Shown here: in pieces, positions 35,727 through 45,134 of the stretch | Numbering within the stretch: the first letter of the stretch is position 1 | Layout of the letters: each line of letters starts with the position of its first letter | Origin: JANXZS01 sp963797255 | GTDB lineage: Bacteria; Acidobacteriota; Terriglobia; Terriglobales; Acidobacteriaceae | Assembly (NCBI GenBank): GCA_963797255.1 | Contig: CAWCOV010000015.1 | Location: 558,001-622,000, forward strand | Length of the DNA stretch: 64,000 nucleotides | Direction of reading: 5' to 3' | Translations under genes and position numbers: made by a program | The notes under the pieces: generated by a model | What the model saw: only the letters and a program-made list of their open reading frames with translations | The model's database searches: none | What the model was told of the DNA's origin: nothing

Positions 35727-38039
35727 ATGAGGATTCTAAGCTGGCGACTGATCCTTGCTCTCATCATCGGAGTATCGCTGGTATCGATCGCGTCTTCCTG
35801 GTATGAGGTTCAGGCGCAGAAAGAAGCGCTGCGGCGCGATCTTGATTACAAGTCGGCCACCTTGGGGGAGAGCCTTGCCGGCACCGCCGAACTTTGCCTG
35901 GCGACACAGAATCGCGCTGGCCTGGAACAGATGGTCAGCCGATTCAGCAATCGCGAGCACCTGATAGGTATTGGTGTTTACGACAATGACCAGTCGGTGC
36001 TTGTCATCACCCCGGGGATAAACTCCTCCAACTCAGGGCTCTCTCAACTATTGAAAAGTGCGATTCAGGACAATCGCATCATCAGCACTTTTACACACTT
36101 GAGATTCCGGCGTATCCATGTGTTGGCCGCCCCTCTCCATACGGCAGACGGTTCTGTCGAAGGCGGAATACTCGTCATCCACGATGCCGGCTACATTCGA
36201 ACCGAGATTCTTCGGATCTGGGCAAGAGTGTTTATTCGTGTTGCGGCCCAGGTTCTCGTCATCGCAGCTATCACCCTCATCATTCTTCGATGGAGCCTTT
36301 CCGGACCTGTTGCGCGCGTAGCCGTTTGGATGAGGGCACTACGGACCGGACAGCACGCGGTACGGCCTCCTTCGACTGATTTCGATTTTCTTTCGACTCT
36401 CGCCCGCGAGGTTGCACCGTTAGCCGAGAGCATGCAAAAGGCGCGCGCGGCGGCGGAGATTGAAGCTGGCCTTCGGAATGCGAACGAGTCCCTTTGGACC
36501 GCGGAGCGCCTGGCCGATCATGTTCGAACGCGCCTCGGTCAAAGCAGCCTTTTCGTTGTGTCAAACCGGGAACCGTATATCCATTCGTTTCGCGACAATG
36601 GAATTGTCGTTGATGTTCCGGCGAGCGGACTGGTGACGGCGATCGAGCCGATTCTTTGCGCTTGCAACGGCACATGGGTGGCGCACGGCAGCGGTGATGC
36701 CGATGCCGAGACGGTCGATGCGCGCGACCGCATCAAAGTGCCACCCGACGATCCGCGTTATACACTGCGCCGCGTTTGGCTCAGTCGCGAACAGGAAGAA
36801 GGCTACTACTACGGATTCGCGAATGAGGGGCTCTGGCCGCTTTGCCATATTGCGCACACGCGTCCAATTTTCAGAGCCTCCGATTGGGAGCACTATTACA
36901 ACGTCAATCGAAAATTTGCGGACGCATTAGTGCAGGAAATTGCTGGGGAAGAGAATCCTGTTGTTCTGATTCAGGATTATCACTTCGCGCTCTTGCCTCG
37001 CATGTTGAAGGAGCGTGTGCCCCATGCGCGCGTCGCAATCTTCTGGCACATTCCGTGGCCGACTCCTGAGTCGTTCGAGATATGCCCCTGGCAGCGAGAA
37101 TTGCTGGACGGTTTGCTGGGAGCGGATTTGATCGGCTTTCACGTTCGTTCGCACTGCAACAATTTTCTGAATACTGTCGATCGCATTCTCGAATCGCGGG
37201 TGGATTGGGAACATTTCTCGGTGAAGCGGAATGACCATCTCACATCGGTTTTGCCGTTCCCCATTAGTGTTGAATTCGTGAACGGAGTTACCGCAGCCAA
37301 CGCCTCAGAAGCCGCGGGCGAGGAGCGGAGCACGTTACTCGCAGAGCTGGGAATTGAGGCGACGTATATCGGTATTGGCGTGGATCGCGTCGATTACACG
37401 AAGGGAATTCTGGAGCGGTTCCAGGCGGTGGAATCGTTTCTCGAGAGGAATTCAACCTACCAGGGTAAATTCACCTTCATTCAGATAGGCGCGCCTACTC
37501 GGAGCCGGATCAAGCGCTATGCGGAATTTCAGTCGGAGGTCGAAGCTGAGGCGAACAGGATCAACGCTCGATTCAAGCGAGGCCGATGGAAGCCAATCGT
37601 GTTTCTCAATCGGCAACACAATCGTCACGAAGTGGAACGGTTTTATCGAGCAGCCCACGTATGCATGGTGACGTCGCTGCACGACGGCATGAACCTCGTC
37701 GCGAAGGAGTTTGTCGCGTCACGCGATGACGAAAGAGGAGTGCTGATTTTGAGTCGTTTTACCGGCGCCGCGAGAGAGTTGCATGACGCAATCATCGTGA
37801 ACCCGTATGACGTGAAATCGACTGGGGACGCCATCGCTCAAGCACTCAAAATGAATGTCAACGAGATGGCTGACCGCATGCAACGTATGCGCAGGTCTGT
37901 GAAAGAACACAATATTTACTGGTGGGCGGGAACGCTTATTGGGGCCCTGTGTGAACTCCGCCTAGAGAGAAGAGTTGAAGCAAGTTCGCCCTCTTCCTCA
38001 GAGCAGCAGATTTCGGTTGAGACATCGTCGAGCCCTTAG
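35727..38039 (+). CDS. otsA: membrane-tethered trehalose-6-phosphate synthase with N-terminal sensor-like module
   Basis: 770 residues from ATG 35727; an ATG at 35595 is open but adds an unlikely leader. Residues 3-22 and 167-190 are membrane segments that flank an extracytoplasmic domain of about 140 residues. A HAMP-like linker follows at about 191-270. The GT20 domain covers about 275-760 with FVVSNREPYIHSF, FWHIPWPTPESFEIC, GVDRVDYTKGILERF and SLHDGMNLVAKEFVASR, all key substrate-binding regions. The enzyme makes trehalose-6-phosphate from UDP-glucose (or another NDP-glucose) and glucose-6-phosphate. Ordinary OtsA is soluble and about 470 residues. The fusion suggests that synthesis is gated by an envelope signal such as osmotic stress (inference). 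The neighbouring HAD phosphatase would finish the pathway. Confidence 0.9.
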   Translation: MRILSWRLILALIIGVSLVSIASSWYEVQAQKEALRRDLDYKSATLGESLAGTAELCLATQNRAGLEQMVSRFSNREHLIGIGVYDNDQSVLVITPGINSSNSGLSQLLKSAIQDNRIISTFTHLRFRRIHVLAAPLHTADGSVEGGILVIHDAGYIRTEILRIWARVFIRVAAQVLVIAAITLIILRWSLSGPVARVAVWMRALRTGQHAVRPPSTDFDFLSTLAREVAPLAESMQKARAAAEIEAGLRNANESLWTAERLADHVRTRLGQSSLFVVSNREPYIHSFRDNGIVVDVPASGLVTAIEPILCACNGTWVAHGSGDADAETVDARDRIKVPPDDPRYTLRRVWLSREQEEGYYYGFANEGLWPLCHIAHTRPIFRASDWEHYYNVNRKFADALVQEIAGEENPVVLIQDYHFALLPRMLKERVPHARVAIFWHIPWPTPESFEICPWQRELLDGLLGADLIGFHVRSHCNNFLNTVDRILESRVDWEHFSVKRNDHLTSVLPFPISVEFVNGVTAANASEAAGEERSTLLAELGIEATYIGIGVDRVDYTKGILERFQAVESFLERNSTYQGKFTFIQIGAPTRSRIKRYAEFQSEVEAEANRINARFKRGRWKPIVFLNRQHNRHEVERFYRAAHVCMVTSLHDGMNLVAKEFVASRDDERGVLILSRFTGAARELHDAIIVNPYDVKSTGDAIAQALKMNVNEMADRMQRMRRSVKEHNIYWWAGTLIGALCELRLERRVEASSPSSSEQQISVETSSSP

Positions 38040-38058
38040 CGTTCGCGAAATTGTGGCA

Positions 38059-38436
38059 TCAGCAAATGTCTTGAGCCGTGAGAGGCTTTCCAAAATATTC
38101 TGAGTACGCCAGAAGTTTTCGATCCACTATTTCGTGAAGCTTTTCAAGTGTTGTGCGCGGATCCTTGTCCGGTGGATTCAACTCTTGCAGAATTGCCTTC
38201 TTCGGATCATAGGGCTCGCACTCCCTCTCCGACTGTGCTGTAAGTATTTCCCAAGACTCAAAGTACGTTCTGTCATAGAAGAGAGTCTTCTCATTTGCGA
38301 CGAGCGGCCCCAGGTCCGTCGCGATTTCGATTGAGTTGAGCCGTTTGAATGACTTGAAGGGACCGATCACCCGCGCCACCGATTCCTTTGATGCCGAGAG
38401 ATCTCGCTCGTGTCTGATTTCCAGATAGAAGGTCAC
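38059..38436 (-). CDS. hypothetical protein, 125 residues
   Basis: Starts at a GTG (38436) and reads TFYLEIRHERDLSASKESVA at the N-terminus. It is soluble with charged helices and no signal peptide, membrane segment or cysteine motif except the final residue. I do not recognise the family. It converges on the trehalose synthase gene with a 19-base gap and is 113 bases downstream of the Crp/Fnr gene on the same strand. Codon use looks like that of its neighbours, so it is probably real. Confidence 0.55.
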   Translation of the reverse strand: MTFYLEIRHERDLSASKESVARVIGPFKSFKRLNSIEIATDLGPLVANEKTLFYDRTYFESWEILTAQSERECEPYDPKKAILQELNPPDKDPRTTLEKLHEIVDRKLLAYSEYFGKPLTAQDIC

Positions 38437-38549
38437 GTCAGCCAGCCCCTATGACTCAGTATTTAGTAGAGTGGAGAGCAATTACCGCTCACCGCGCATG
38501 GCCCTGTAGAAAGCGAATTTACTTGGATAGACTATTTGCCCGTTTCAAT

Positions 38550-39260
38550 TCACAGTTCTGCGTATGACTCGAGTGCAAGCATGTTTGAGATCATCATCGT
38601 GGATCCGTGAAGATCAACCAATTGAGATTTCTTGAAGTCGCTGAGGGTGCGTGTGACTGTTTCGCGAGAGGTGCCGATACACTCGCCGATCTCTTCATGC
38701 GTGAGGGATACTTTCAGTCGAGTTCCACGATCTGTCTGCTGACCACCGGCGCACCACTCGATCAGCAACCGTGCGAGTTTTGCTGGTGCTGATGAACTAA
38801 GGCCAACAGTGCGAAGTTGAGCGCAGGCTCGTGTGAAATCCAAGCTCATCTCGCGAGCCAGGCTTTGGTATGCTGCGGGATGGCGCAAGAGAAATCCCAG
38901 GAAATCCTGACGCCAAACGACCGCGATTTTGCAGGAATGTAGTGTCTCAGCGGTCATTTCATATCGATTGCCGGAGAGAGCTGAGGTCAGGCCGAGGATC
39001 TCACCAGGTTTGGCGATTCGAAGAATCAGGCGTTTGCCTTCGCTCGAGTTAATCGAGAGTTTCACGTCTCCCTCAATCAAAACAAGAATGCTGGTGGGCA
39101 ATTGCTTCTCCGAAAATAGAACTTCGGACGCGGGATAGCTGTGTATCGTTTCCAAGGATTTGAAGTCGTTCAATGCTTTAACGCTAAGGGAACTGAAGAA
39201 CTCGCCAGTTCTCGAGTTCTGACTGAGGCTGTATCGCTCGGCTACACCCGTGAATTGCAT
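38550..39260 (-). CDS. Crp/Fnr-family transcriptional regulator
   Basis: 236 residues. The N-terminal cyclic-nucleotide-binding-like beta roll runs from about 30 to 130 (PTSILVLIEGDVKLSINSSE; AKPGEILGLTSALSGNRYEM). A dimerisation helix follows, then a winged HTH (VSLTHEEIGECIGTSRETVT, then RTLSDFKKSQLVDLHGS). No N-terminal Fe-S cysteine cluster as in Fnr is seen. The ligand pocket lacks an obvious cAMP-type RTA sequence, so the signal is unknown. The start codon lies one base after the stop of the STAS gene, and its ribosome site AAGGAGG is inside that gene, so the two are coupled. Confidence 0.9.
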   Translation of the reverse strand: MQFTGVAERYSLSQNSRTGEFFSSLSVKALNDFKSLETIHSYPASEVLFSEKQLPTSILVLIEGDVKLSINSSEGKRLILRIAKPGEILGLTSALSGNRYEMTAETLHSCKIAVVWRQDFLGFLLRHPAAYQSLAREMSLDFTRACAQLRTVGLSSSAPAKLARLLIEWCAGGQQTDRGTRLKVSLTHEEIGECIGTSRETVTRTLSDFKKSQLVDLHGSTMMISNMLALESYAEL

Positions 39261-39261
39261 G

Positions 39262-39615
39262 TCAATCGACCTCCTTCGTTGCGTTGACCTGGTCTTGCTT
39301 GATCTCGTCGGCCAAGAATCTGGTCAAGAGACTGCTGGTTTGAAATTCCGCGTTCGTAGCCCGATATATGTCCCCCAAGAGCCGAATGCCAGCCTTATCC
39401 ACATATGTTGCGTCTCGGATATCGATCGAAACTTCTCGACCACAGACTGAAGGCGCTAGTTTGTTCCAAGCGCTTTCCAGTTCTGCCGTCCAGCGGCCAG
39501 CAACCCGTCCCTCAAGTTTGAGGAGGATACTTTCCGCACCGTTTTCGATCGTAATTTTTAACGTATGCTGGCTCGTTCCTGCGCCATGCCACTGTAAAAG
39601 CACGCCCGTGTCCAA
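39262..39615 (-). CDS. STAS-domain protein, non-canonical phosphosite
   Basis: 117 residues forming one STAS domain (ILLKLEGRVAGRWTAELESA; EVSIDIRDATYVDKAGIRLL). In anti-sigma-factor antagonists the loop reads DSSG or DSxG with a phosphorylated Ser; here it is DKAG, so classical switching by phosphorylation cannot occur. It is translationally coupled to the downstream Crp/Fnr regulator, so it may act on that protein or on an unlinked partner. No anti-sigma kinase is encoded nearby. Confidence 0.82.
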   Translation of the reverse strand: MDTGVLLQWHGAGTSQHTLKITIENGAESILLKLEGRVAGRWTAELESAWNKLAPSVCGREVSIDIRDATYVDKAGIRLLGDIYRATNAEFQTSSLLTRFLADEIKQDQVNATKEVD

Positions 39616-39745
39616 ACGGCGCGGACCATTTCATCGAACACCTATGTCGATGAAATGGTTGAGCTTATTCGAGGAAGGGAATTTGAAGGGCGGCCTGGAG
39701 ACGACTCGGTGACGAAGTGACGATGACGGAATGTCGGCGTGGTGA

Positions 39746-42028
39746 CTAAATATAGTCGCGCCGCTCAATACCGAGCTTCTTCAGTTTGGAATTGAGAGTG
39801 GTTCGTTTCAAGCCCAATCGAGCTGCGGCCCCGGCCGCTCCTCCAACCAGGCCTTTACAGTCGCGGAGCACCCGCAGGATGTGTTCCCGCTCAGCGGCTT
39901 CAAGTCTGGGATCGGCCACTGCAGCTTCCTCTGGTTCTTGCGCGAGTTCTAACTCTGCGAGAAGGACATGCAGCGTTGCGCCACGACTGAGAATGACTGC
40001 GCGTTCTAGAAAATTTTCCAGTTCGCGAATATTCCCAGGCCAATTCCAGCGAACCAAGGCCTCCATCGAATCTTCCGAAATGGACTCGATTAACTTTCCC
40101 ATCCGCCGGGCATGTTTATCTACAAAGTGGCGTACGAGAATGGGGATATCATCGCGGCGATCACGCAATGGGGGCGCAACGACAGGAAAGACTTTCAGCC
40201 GATAGTAGAGATCACTTCGGAATTGTTTCTCCGCCACCAGGGTTTCCAGGTCCCGATTGGTTGCAGCGATCAACCGGACATTTACGGGTATCGTACGAGT
40301 GCCGCCAAGACGCTCAATTTCTTTTTCTTGCAGCGCACGCAAAAGCTTTGGCTGCAGATCGAGCGGCAACTCGCCCACCTCGTCGAGGAAGAGCGTACCT
40401 TCGTTCGCCAGTTCTAGACGTCCCATCTTGCGCGCGATCGCGCCGGTGAAGGCTCCTTTTTCGTGTCCAAAGAGCTCGCTCTCGAGCAGGCCTGCGGGTA
40501 TAGCAGCGCAATTCAGTTTAATGAATGTCCGTTCACGCCTGGGGCTAAGGCGATGGATCGCGCGCGCCAGCAACTCCTTGCCGGTGCCGGTTTCTCCCTG
40601 GATCAAAACGGTCGCATCGGTGGGCGCGACCGTCTCAATGTTTCTCAAAACTTGTTTTAACCCCGTGCTTTCGCCAATGATGTCTTCGAAATTGTTTTCC
40701 AGATTTAATTCATCTTCGAGGTACTGCTTCTCCTGCTTCAACCTGTCTCGAAGATCCGCGATCTGTTTAAAGGCGATCGCATTATTGACTGCCATAGCGA
40801 TCTGGCTGGCTATCTGCCCCAGCATTTCCACGTCGCGGTCGGAGAAAGCCGCTTCTTTACGGCTAGCCACGGAGATTGTCCCGAGGTTTTGTTCACGATT
40901 GATAAGCGGCACCCAGCACGCTGATTGCATGTTCATGTCGGTAAGGTGTTTTACAGTCTCTGCGCCATACGACGAACCCGCAATTCGATGAAGGAGCACT
41001 GGCTCGCGAGTACTGAATGCGAATCCAGCAGGCGAATTCTTTACCGAGATCATTGTCTCCATTGGCTGTGTTTGTTTGCTCTTGCCACTATCGAGGAACT
41101 GCACTCTCAGCTGCCCCGTCGCCAGATCGTGAAGCGCCATGGTGGCGCAATCGTGTGGAACCACGTCGCGAAGACTGGCTGAAATAGCCGCGAGCATCTT
41201 GCGAATGTCGACATTGGCGAGCAAGACGCTGCTCAGTTGAAGCAACAGAGCTTCTTCCGCCCGTTTTCTGTCAGTAAAATCCCGCGTAACCTTGGCGAAA
41301 CCTGTTAGCCGGTTTTGCTTATCGCGAATGGCCGAGATGATGACATTTGCCCAAAAACGCGAACCGTCTTTGCGAATTCTCCACCCCTCGGCTTCGAATC
41401 TTCCCTTGGCGGTCGCAATCCGCAGCTCCTCCTGGGGCTTGCCTTGCTCGATTTCTTCCTGAACATAAAAACGAGAGAAGTGCTGTCCCAGGATCTCGTC
41501 TTCGCGATATCCCTTTATTCGTTCGGCCCCGGGATTCCAAGTTGCAACATGACCTGTGGGATCAAGAAGAAAGATGGCGTAGTCATTGACGCTCTCAATG
41601 ATGGAGCGAAGTTGTTGATCTTTCTGACGAATCAATTCCTGAGAGGCGTGTTGTACAGATACGTCACGGACGAGGCACAGAACAAGCGGCGCTTCTTTTT
41701 CCTCGAATGGCCGAAGCATGATGTCCACTGGAAACTCGGACTGGTCTTTGCGCAGACCAAACAAATCGGGACCGGCGCCCATTGAGCGTGTGCGAGGATG
41801 GGAATTGAAATCAGCACGATGTTCAGGGTGTGTTGAGCGAAAGCGCGATGGCACCAGCATTTCAATCGGCTGGCCGCACAACTCTTCACGCGAGAATCCG
41901 AACATTTCTTCGGCCTGCGCATTCACATCCTCAATGATGCCCTGTGGATTTGTGATAAGGATCGCGTCCGGCGACAACTTAAAAAGCTGCTCGAATCTGG
42001 CAGGAGGAGAGGTAGACTTTCCGTTCAC
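39746..42028 (-). CDS. sigma54-dependent transcriptional activator with PAS-PAS-GAF sensor
   Basis: 760 residues. Two PAS domains come first (about 10-130: ARFEQLFKLSPDAILITNPQ; about 140-262: IIESVNDYAIFLLDPTGHVA). A GAF domain spans about 270-425. The AAA+ domain has Walker A GETGTGKE, the sigma54-contact loop in ELFGHEKGAFTGA, Walker B GTLFLDEVGEL and the R-finger region. The C-terminus is a Fis-type HTH (GAAGAAARLGLKRTTLNSKL). It should remodel sigma54-RNA polymerase at remote promoters on a signal sensed by PAS/GAF (redox, oxygen or small molecule unknown). No receiver domain is present, so control is by direct sensing. Target genes are not evident nearby. Confidence 0.93.
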   Translation of the reverse strand: MNGKSTSPPARFEQLFKLSPDAILITNPQGIIEDVNAQAEEMFGFSREELCGQPIEMLVPSRFRSTHPEHRADFNSHPRTRSMGAGPDLFGLRKDQSEFPVDIMLRPFEEKEAPLVLCLVRDVSVQHASQELIRQKDQQLRSIIESVNDYAIFLLDPTGHVATWNPGAERIKGYREDEILGQHFSRFYVQEEIEQGKPQEELRIATAKGRFEAEGWRIRKDGSRFWANVIISAIRDKQNRLTGFAKVTRDFTDRKRAEEALLLQLSSVLLANVDIRKMLAAISASLRDVVPHDCATMALHDLATGQLRVQFLDSGKSKQTQPMETMISVKNSPAGFAFSTREPVLLHRIAGSSYGAETVKHLTDMNMQSACWVPLINREQNLGTISVASRKEAAFSDRDVEMLGQIASQIAMAVNNAIAFKQIADLRDRLKQEKQYLEDELNLENNFEDIIGESTGLKQVLRNIETVAPTDATVLIQGETGTGKELLARAIHRLSPRRERTFIKLNCAAIPAGLLESELFGHEKGAFTGAIARKMGRLELANEGTLFLDEVGELPLDLQPKLLRALQEKEIERLGGTRTIPVNVRLIAATNRDLETLVAEKQFRSDLYYRLKVFPVVAPPLRDRRDDIPILVRHFVDKHARRMGKLIESISEDSMEALVRWNWPGNIRELENFLERAVILSRGATLHVLLAELELAQEPEEAAVADPRLEAAEREHILRVLRDCKGLVGGAAGAAARLGLKRTTLNSKLKKLGIERRDYI

Positions 42029-42344
42029 AGTGACACTACCTCTTTATTTTTGAAATTCCGTTGGGAGTGTGATTTAGACAATATCCGTTGCTTCCGGGCT
42101 TTGCAATAGAGTGAGGCAAGGAGTTGAAGGGAAATTCCCGTTAAATGACGATATGTCGTCACGCACATCATTGATTAGGCACAAGATGGGAACGGTTGGT
42201 TTTTGTGCAGTCAGGAACTCTCCGAACATCCTTCCAATTAATGCATTCTTTGTGGTCTCTCTACGTCGGAAGGGGAAGGCGCGGCGATACCAGCGCAATT
42301 TCGGAAAATTCTGAAATGATGGCGATAGAGAAGGGGAGTTGCAA
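42029..42344. other. intergenic region upstream of the sigma54 activator
   Basis: About 316 bases between divergent genes. No confident promoter, sigma54 (GG-N10-GC) element or hairpin was found. An overlapping plus-strand frame (42196-42639) is judged a shadow of the following gene. Confidence 0.35.
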
Positions 42345-43166
42345 TTGCAAAGTCGGCGTTATTCCGCAGATCTCAGGCGCGACCTCAGCGCAAGGAATGT
42401 CGAGCGTGCCCGTGAGCATCCGCACGAACTCACCTGCGGCGAATTGCCTTCGGTCATCTATTCGGGCGATGAAGCTGTGCACGGAAATTTTCTTTCTGCC
42501 TCTTATCGCAGAATTCTCGCGACAGAAGAATGGTGTCGGAGACTTCAAAAGGTCTACACGGCGTCCCGATCGGTTCCTCGGCGAATGGATCGAAGACGTT
42601 CTGAATTGGATTGCGCTTCGAGTTCTGACGCTCTTTTGATGAACATATTCTGTTATCCGCGAGTGCTGACACGGGGATCCGTTTGCTCCATCCTTGGCAT
42701 TGATCGAGATGCACTGCCGGAGTTTGGTTTTCGGCCAAGAACACCTCTGCGGGATGGTCATGGAGATCGCACTGAGATCGACCTGAAGCTTGGAAATTTA
42801 TTGATTGAAGCGAAGTTGACGGAAGGGGATTTTCAAAGCGCGCGTCCAGAATTATTGCAGCGCTATCGCGACTTCGATGCGGTGTTCGAGCCGGAACTGC
42901 TGCCATCATCCAATGGACTTCTTCGCTCCTATCAGTTGCTCCGAGGCGTTCTCGCTGCAGAAACTCTGCAAATGTCGTTCTGCGTGCTATGCGATCGGCG
43001 TCGCCCCGATCTGATCGAAGACTGGTATCAGATTGTCCGCTCGGTTCGCAGTGCTGACTTGCGTTGTAGGTTGAAGATTTTAACCTGGCAGGAACTCTCA
43101 GTCAGTCTTTGCAAAACACAGCAAAAGTTTCTGGCGACCAAATACGGTATTGACGCTACCGGCTAA
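42345..43166 (+). CDS. putative nuclease-like protein with PD-(D/E)XK-type motif
   Basis: About 273 residues. No ATG is in frame near the 5' end. TTG 42345 lies six bases after GGGGAG, and TTG 42339 is an alternative. The conserved core is HGDRTEIDLKLGNLLIEAKL, where Asp in EIDLK and Glu/Lys in IEAKL fit the D-x(n)-E-x-K catalytic pattern of restriction-endonuclease-like folds. A Cys-Asp-Arg patch (FCVLCDRRRPDLIEDWY) follows. No methyltransferase is adjacent, so a restriction-modification system is not supported. The protein is of a type I associate with orphan DNA-interacting proteins in Acidobacteriota, but the function is unknown. The N-terminal 60 residues are uncertain. Confidence 0.6.
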   Translation: MQSRRYSADLRRDLSARNVERAREHPHELTCGELPSVIYSGDEAVHGNFLSASYRRILATEEWCRRLQKVYTASRSVPRRMDRRRSELDCASSSDALLMNIFCYPRVLTRGSVCSILGIDRDALPEFGFRPRTPLRDGHGDRTEIDLKLGNLLIEAKLTEGDFQSARPELLQRYRDFDAVFEPELLPSSNGLLRSYQLLRGVLAAETLQMSFCVLCDRRRPDLIEDWYQIVRSVRSADLRCRLKILTWQELSVSLCKTQQKFLATKYGIDATG

Positions 43167-43260
43167 AAAAATCTTCTCCCTTACGGATATTTGCGACATG
43201 GGTCACCGCAACGCATGAGGGACGCGCCATCATCCTACGTCCAAAGCAGAGTGCGTTTTC

Positions 43261-44577
43261 ATGACGGAAGATATCGATGATGTGGTGGTGATTGGGGCGG
43301 GTGTGGCGGGACTTGCGGCTGCTGCTGAGCTCGCGGAACACGGCTTACGCGTGCGGGTGTTTGAGGCTCGCGATAGAGTCGGAGGACGCATTCTCACTGT
43401 CCGCCCTGACGGCCTGAGCTTGCCCATTGAACTTGGCGCAGAATTCGTTCATGGGAGACCACCGGAACTGCTTCGACTGCTCGATGACGCAAAGGCAGAA
43501 ATTGAAGAGCAGGCCGGTACCGACGTCTGCTGGGATGGGCGCGCTCTGCAAATCTGCCCGGAGGACAATAGCGAACAGATCCTTGACCAACTTGGCGATG
43601 TGGCGAAACGAGATGGAGATATGAGCTTCGAATCCTTCCTGTCGAGGGTCAATCTCCGCTCGGAGGACATGGAAAGCGTGCGCAGTTTTGTGGAAGGCTT
43701 TAATGCGGCAGACGCTTCTCGTATAAGTATCTCGGCGCTCTCATATCAGCAGCAGGAGGAGGAAAAAATCGAAGGCAGCAGGTCATGGCGGCCTCGCGCA
43801 GGTTACGATGCAGTTCCGCAGCATCTGGCTCATCGTGCGCAACACGCGGGAGCGGCCATATTGCTACGCTCGCAGGTTTCCGAAGTGGATTGGCGTCCGG
43901 GAAGCGTGGTCATTCGTTGCGAAGACGGCCGGAACTGGCGAGCGAAAAGAGCAATTATCACACTGCCGCTTGGGGTGTTGCAGGCTGGGGACGTCCAGTT
44001 CAAGCCCAGCCCCGATGCCGTGTTAAGTGCTGCGCGCCAAATGGCGATGGGCTCCGCATTGCGGTTGGTAATGGTATTTCGGTCGGCTTTCTGGAGGACG
44101 AAATTCCCGGAGATGGGCTTCATCTTTGCGGAGGGGCTGATCCCCGGAACATGGTGGACTCAATATCCGAATAATGAGCCAGTGTTGGTCGCATGGATCG
44201 GAGGCCCGAAAGCCGACGCACAACGATTTGATGATCCAACGAACCTTCTCGCAGACTCCTTGTCTTCCCTTGAACGAGCGTTCGGTCTGACCGAAAATTC
44301 TCTGGCTTCGGAACTCGTAAGTTGGCATCTGCACGACTGGTGCAGAGACCCCCACAGTCGCGGAGCTTACAGCTATGTTCCGGTTGGGGCAATGAACTGC
44401 TCGAAAGAAATGACCGACCCCGTCGAAGACACTCTCTTCTTCGCTGGAGAGCATACTGACACCAGTGGCCATTGGGGAACTGTGCATGGCGCTCTTCGAT
44501 CAGGATTAAGGGCATCGCAGCAGGTCCTTAACGCCGCAGATGGAAGACATGCAGACGACAACAGACGGGCGAGCTAG
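43261..44577 (+). CDS. FAD-dependent amine oxidase (flavin monoamine oxidase family)
   Basis: 438 residues. The N-terminal dinucleotide motif VVVIGAGVAGLAAAAELAEH and the adjoining EARDRVGGRI are diagnostic. A second FAD region is near the C-terminus (LFFAGEHTDTSGHWGTVHGA, with the GALRSG continuation). The middle holds the substrate domain. Members oxidise amines, polyamines or amino acids with oxygen, producing aldehyde, ammonia and hydrogen peroxide. There is no signal peptide, so it should be cytoplasmic. Substrate cannot be deduced. It stands alone between a nuclease-like gene and a convergent DUF6496 gene. Confidence 0.9.
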   Translation: MTEDIDDVVVIGAGVAGLAAAAELAEHGLRVRVFEARDRVGGRILTVRPDGLSLPIELGAEFVHGRPPELLRLLDDAKAEIEEQAGTDVCWDGRALQICPEDNSEQILDQLGDVAKRDGDMSFESFLSRVNLRSEDMESVRSFVEGFNAADASRISISALSYQQQEEEKIEGSRSWRPRAGYDAVPQHLAHRAQHAGAAILLRSQVSEVDWRPGSVVIRCEDGRNWRAKRAIITLPLGVLQAGDVQFKPSPDAVLSAARQMAMGSALRLVMVFRSAFWRTKFPEMGFIFAEGLIPGTWWTQYPNNEPVLVAWIGGPKADAQRFDDPTNLLADSLSSLERAFGLTENSLASELVSWHLHDWCRDPHSRGAYSYVPVGAMNCSKEMTDPVEDTLFFAGEHTDTSGHWGTVHGALRSGLRASQQVLNAADGRHADDNRRAS

Positions 44578-44622
44578 AGAAATCCGCCGTCGTCTGCGGA
44601 CTCACGTTCTCGAGTCTCTCAA

Positions 44623-45012
44623 CTAGGCTTGTCGAGCGGCCTTCTTGGCGTGCTTCGAAAGCGCCTGGCGAGACGCGGTACTCTTCGGCTCCTTCTTCAA
44701 AGCCTGTTGTGTTGCTCGCGATCGCGTTGAGGATTTCTTTTGAGTTCCGGATTGTCCTTTCTCGTAGTCGCGTTCAGCGCTCTTGCGAGTCGCCGGGCTG
44801 GTTTTGCCTTCCTTGGGCGGCTGCAATGGGACACCTGCACGACGCGCTTTGCTCAGTCCGATGGCGATTGCCTGTTCTGGCGAACGTACGCCGTGTTTTC
44901 CTTCCCTGACATGCTCTATCTCTTCGCGAACAAATTCACCAGCGGCAGTCGAAGGGGATTTTCCCTCGGCTAAATCCTTCTTTGCTCTATCAACGGTTTC
45001 CTTTTCCGGCAT
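44623..45012 (-). CDS. small basic DUF6496-like protein
   Basis: 129 residues with a strong ribosome site (AGGAGG about nine bases before ATG 45012). The N-terminal half contains the family stretch FVREEIEHVREGKHGVRSPE, then QAIAIGLSKARRAGVPL. The C-terminal half is lysine/serine/alanine-rich and probably disordered (KKSSTRSRATQQALKKEPKS). Such proteins are widespread in soil bacteria. The high charge suggests nucleic-acid binding, but no function is known. It is divergent from the uracil-DNA glycosylase gene. Confidence 0.72.
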   Translation of the reverse strand: MPEKETVDRAKKDLAEGKSPSTAAGEFVREEIEHVREGKHGVRSPEQAIAIGLSKARRAGVPLQPPKEGKTSPATRKSAERDYEKGQSGTQKKSSTRSRATQQALKKEPKSTASRQALSKHAKKAARQA

Positions 45013-45134
45013 AGCGCATACCTCCTCACCGCATTAGAGATGCGATCCCACTCGCGGATGATGTCCTCAACGAGCGAATCGCATGCTCTTCAGCGAATTG
45101 TCCCGCTTCCAAGACTCGGCATCTAACCGGCATT

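Noticed and set aside
42196..42639. Plus-strand frame of 147 codons near the nuclease-like gene
   Set aside because: Its 3' part overlaps the better supported frame carrying the EIDLK...EAK core. A frameshift linking the two was considered but not supported by motifs.
42345..43166. Restriction-modification system
   Set aside because: No methyltransferase or specificity gene is nearby.
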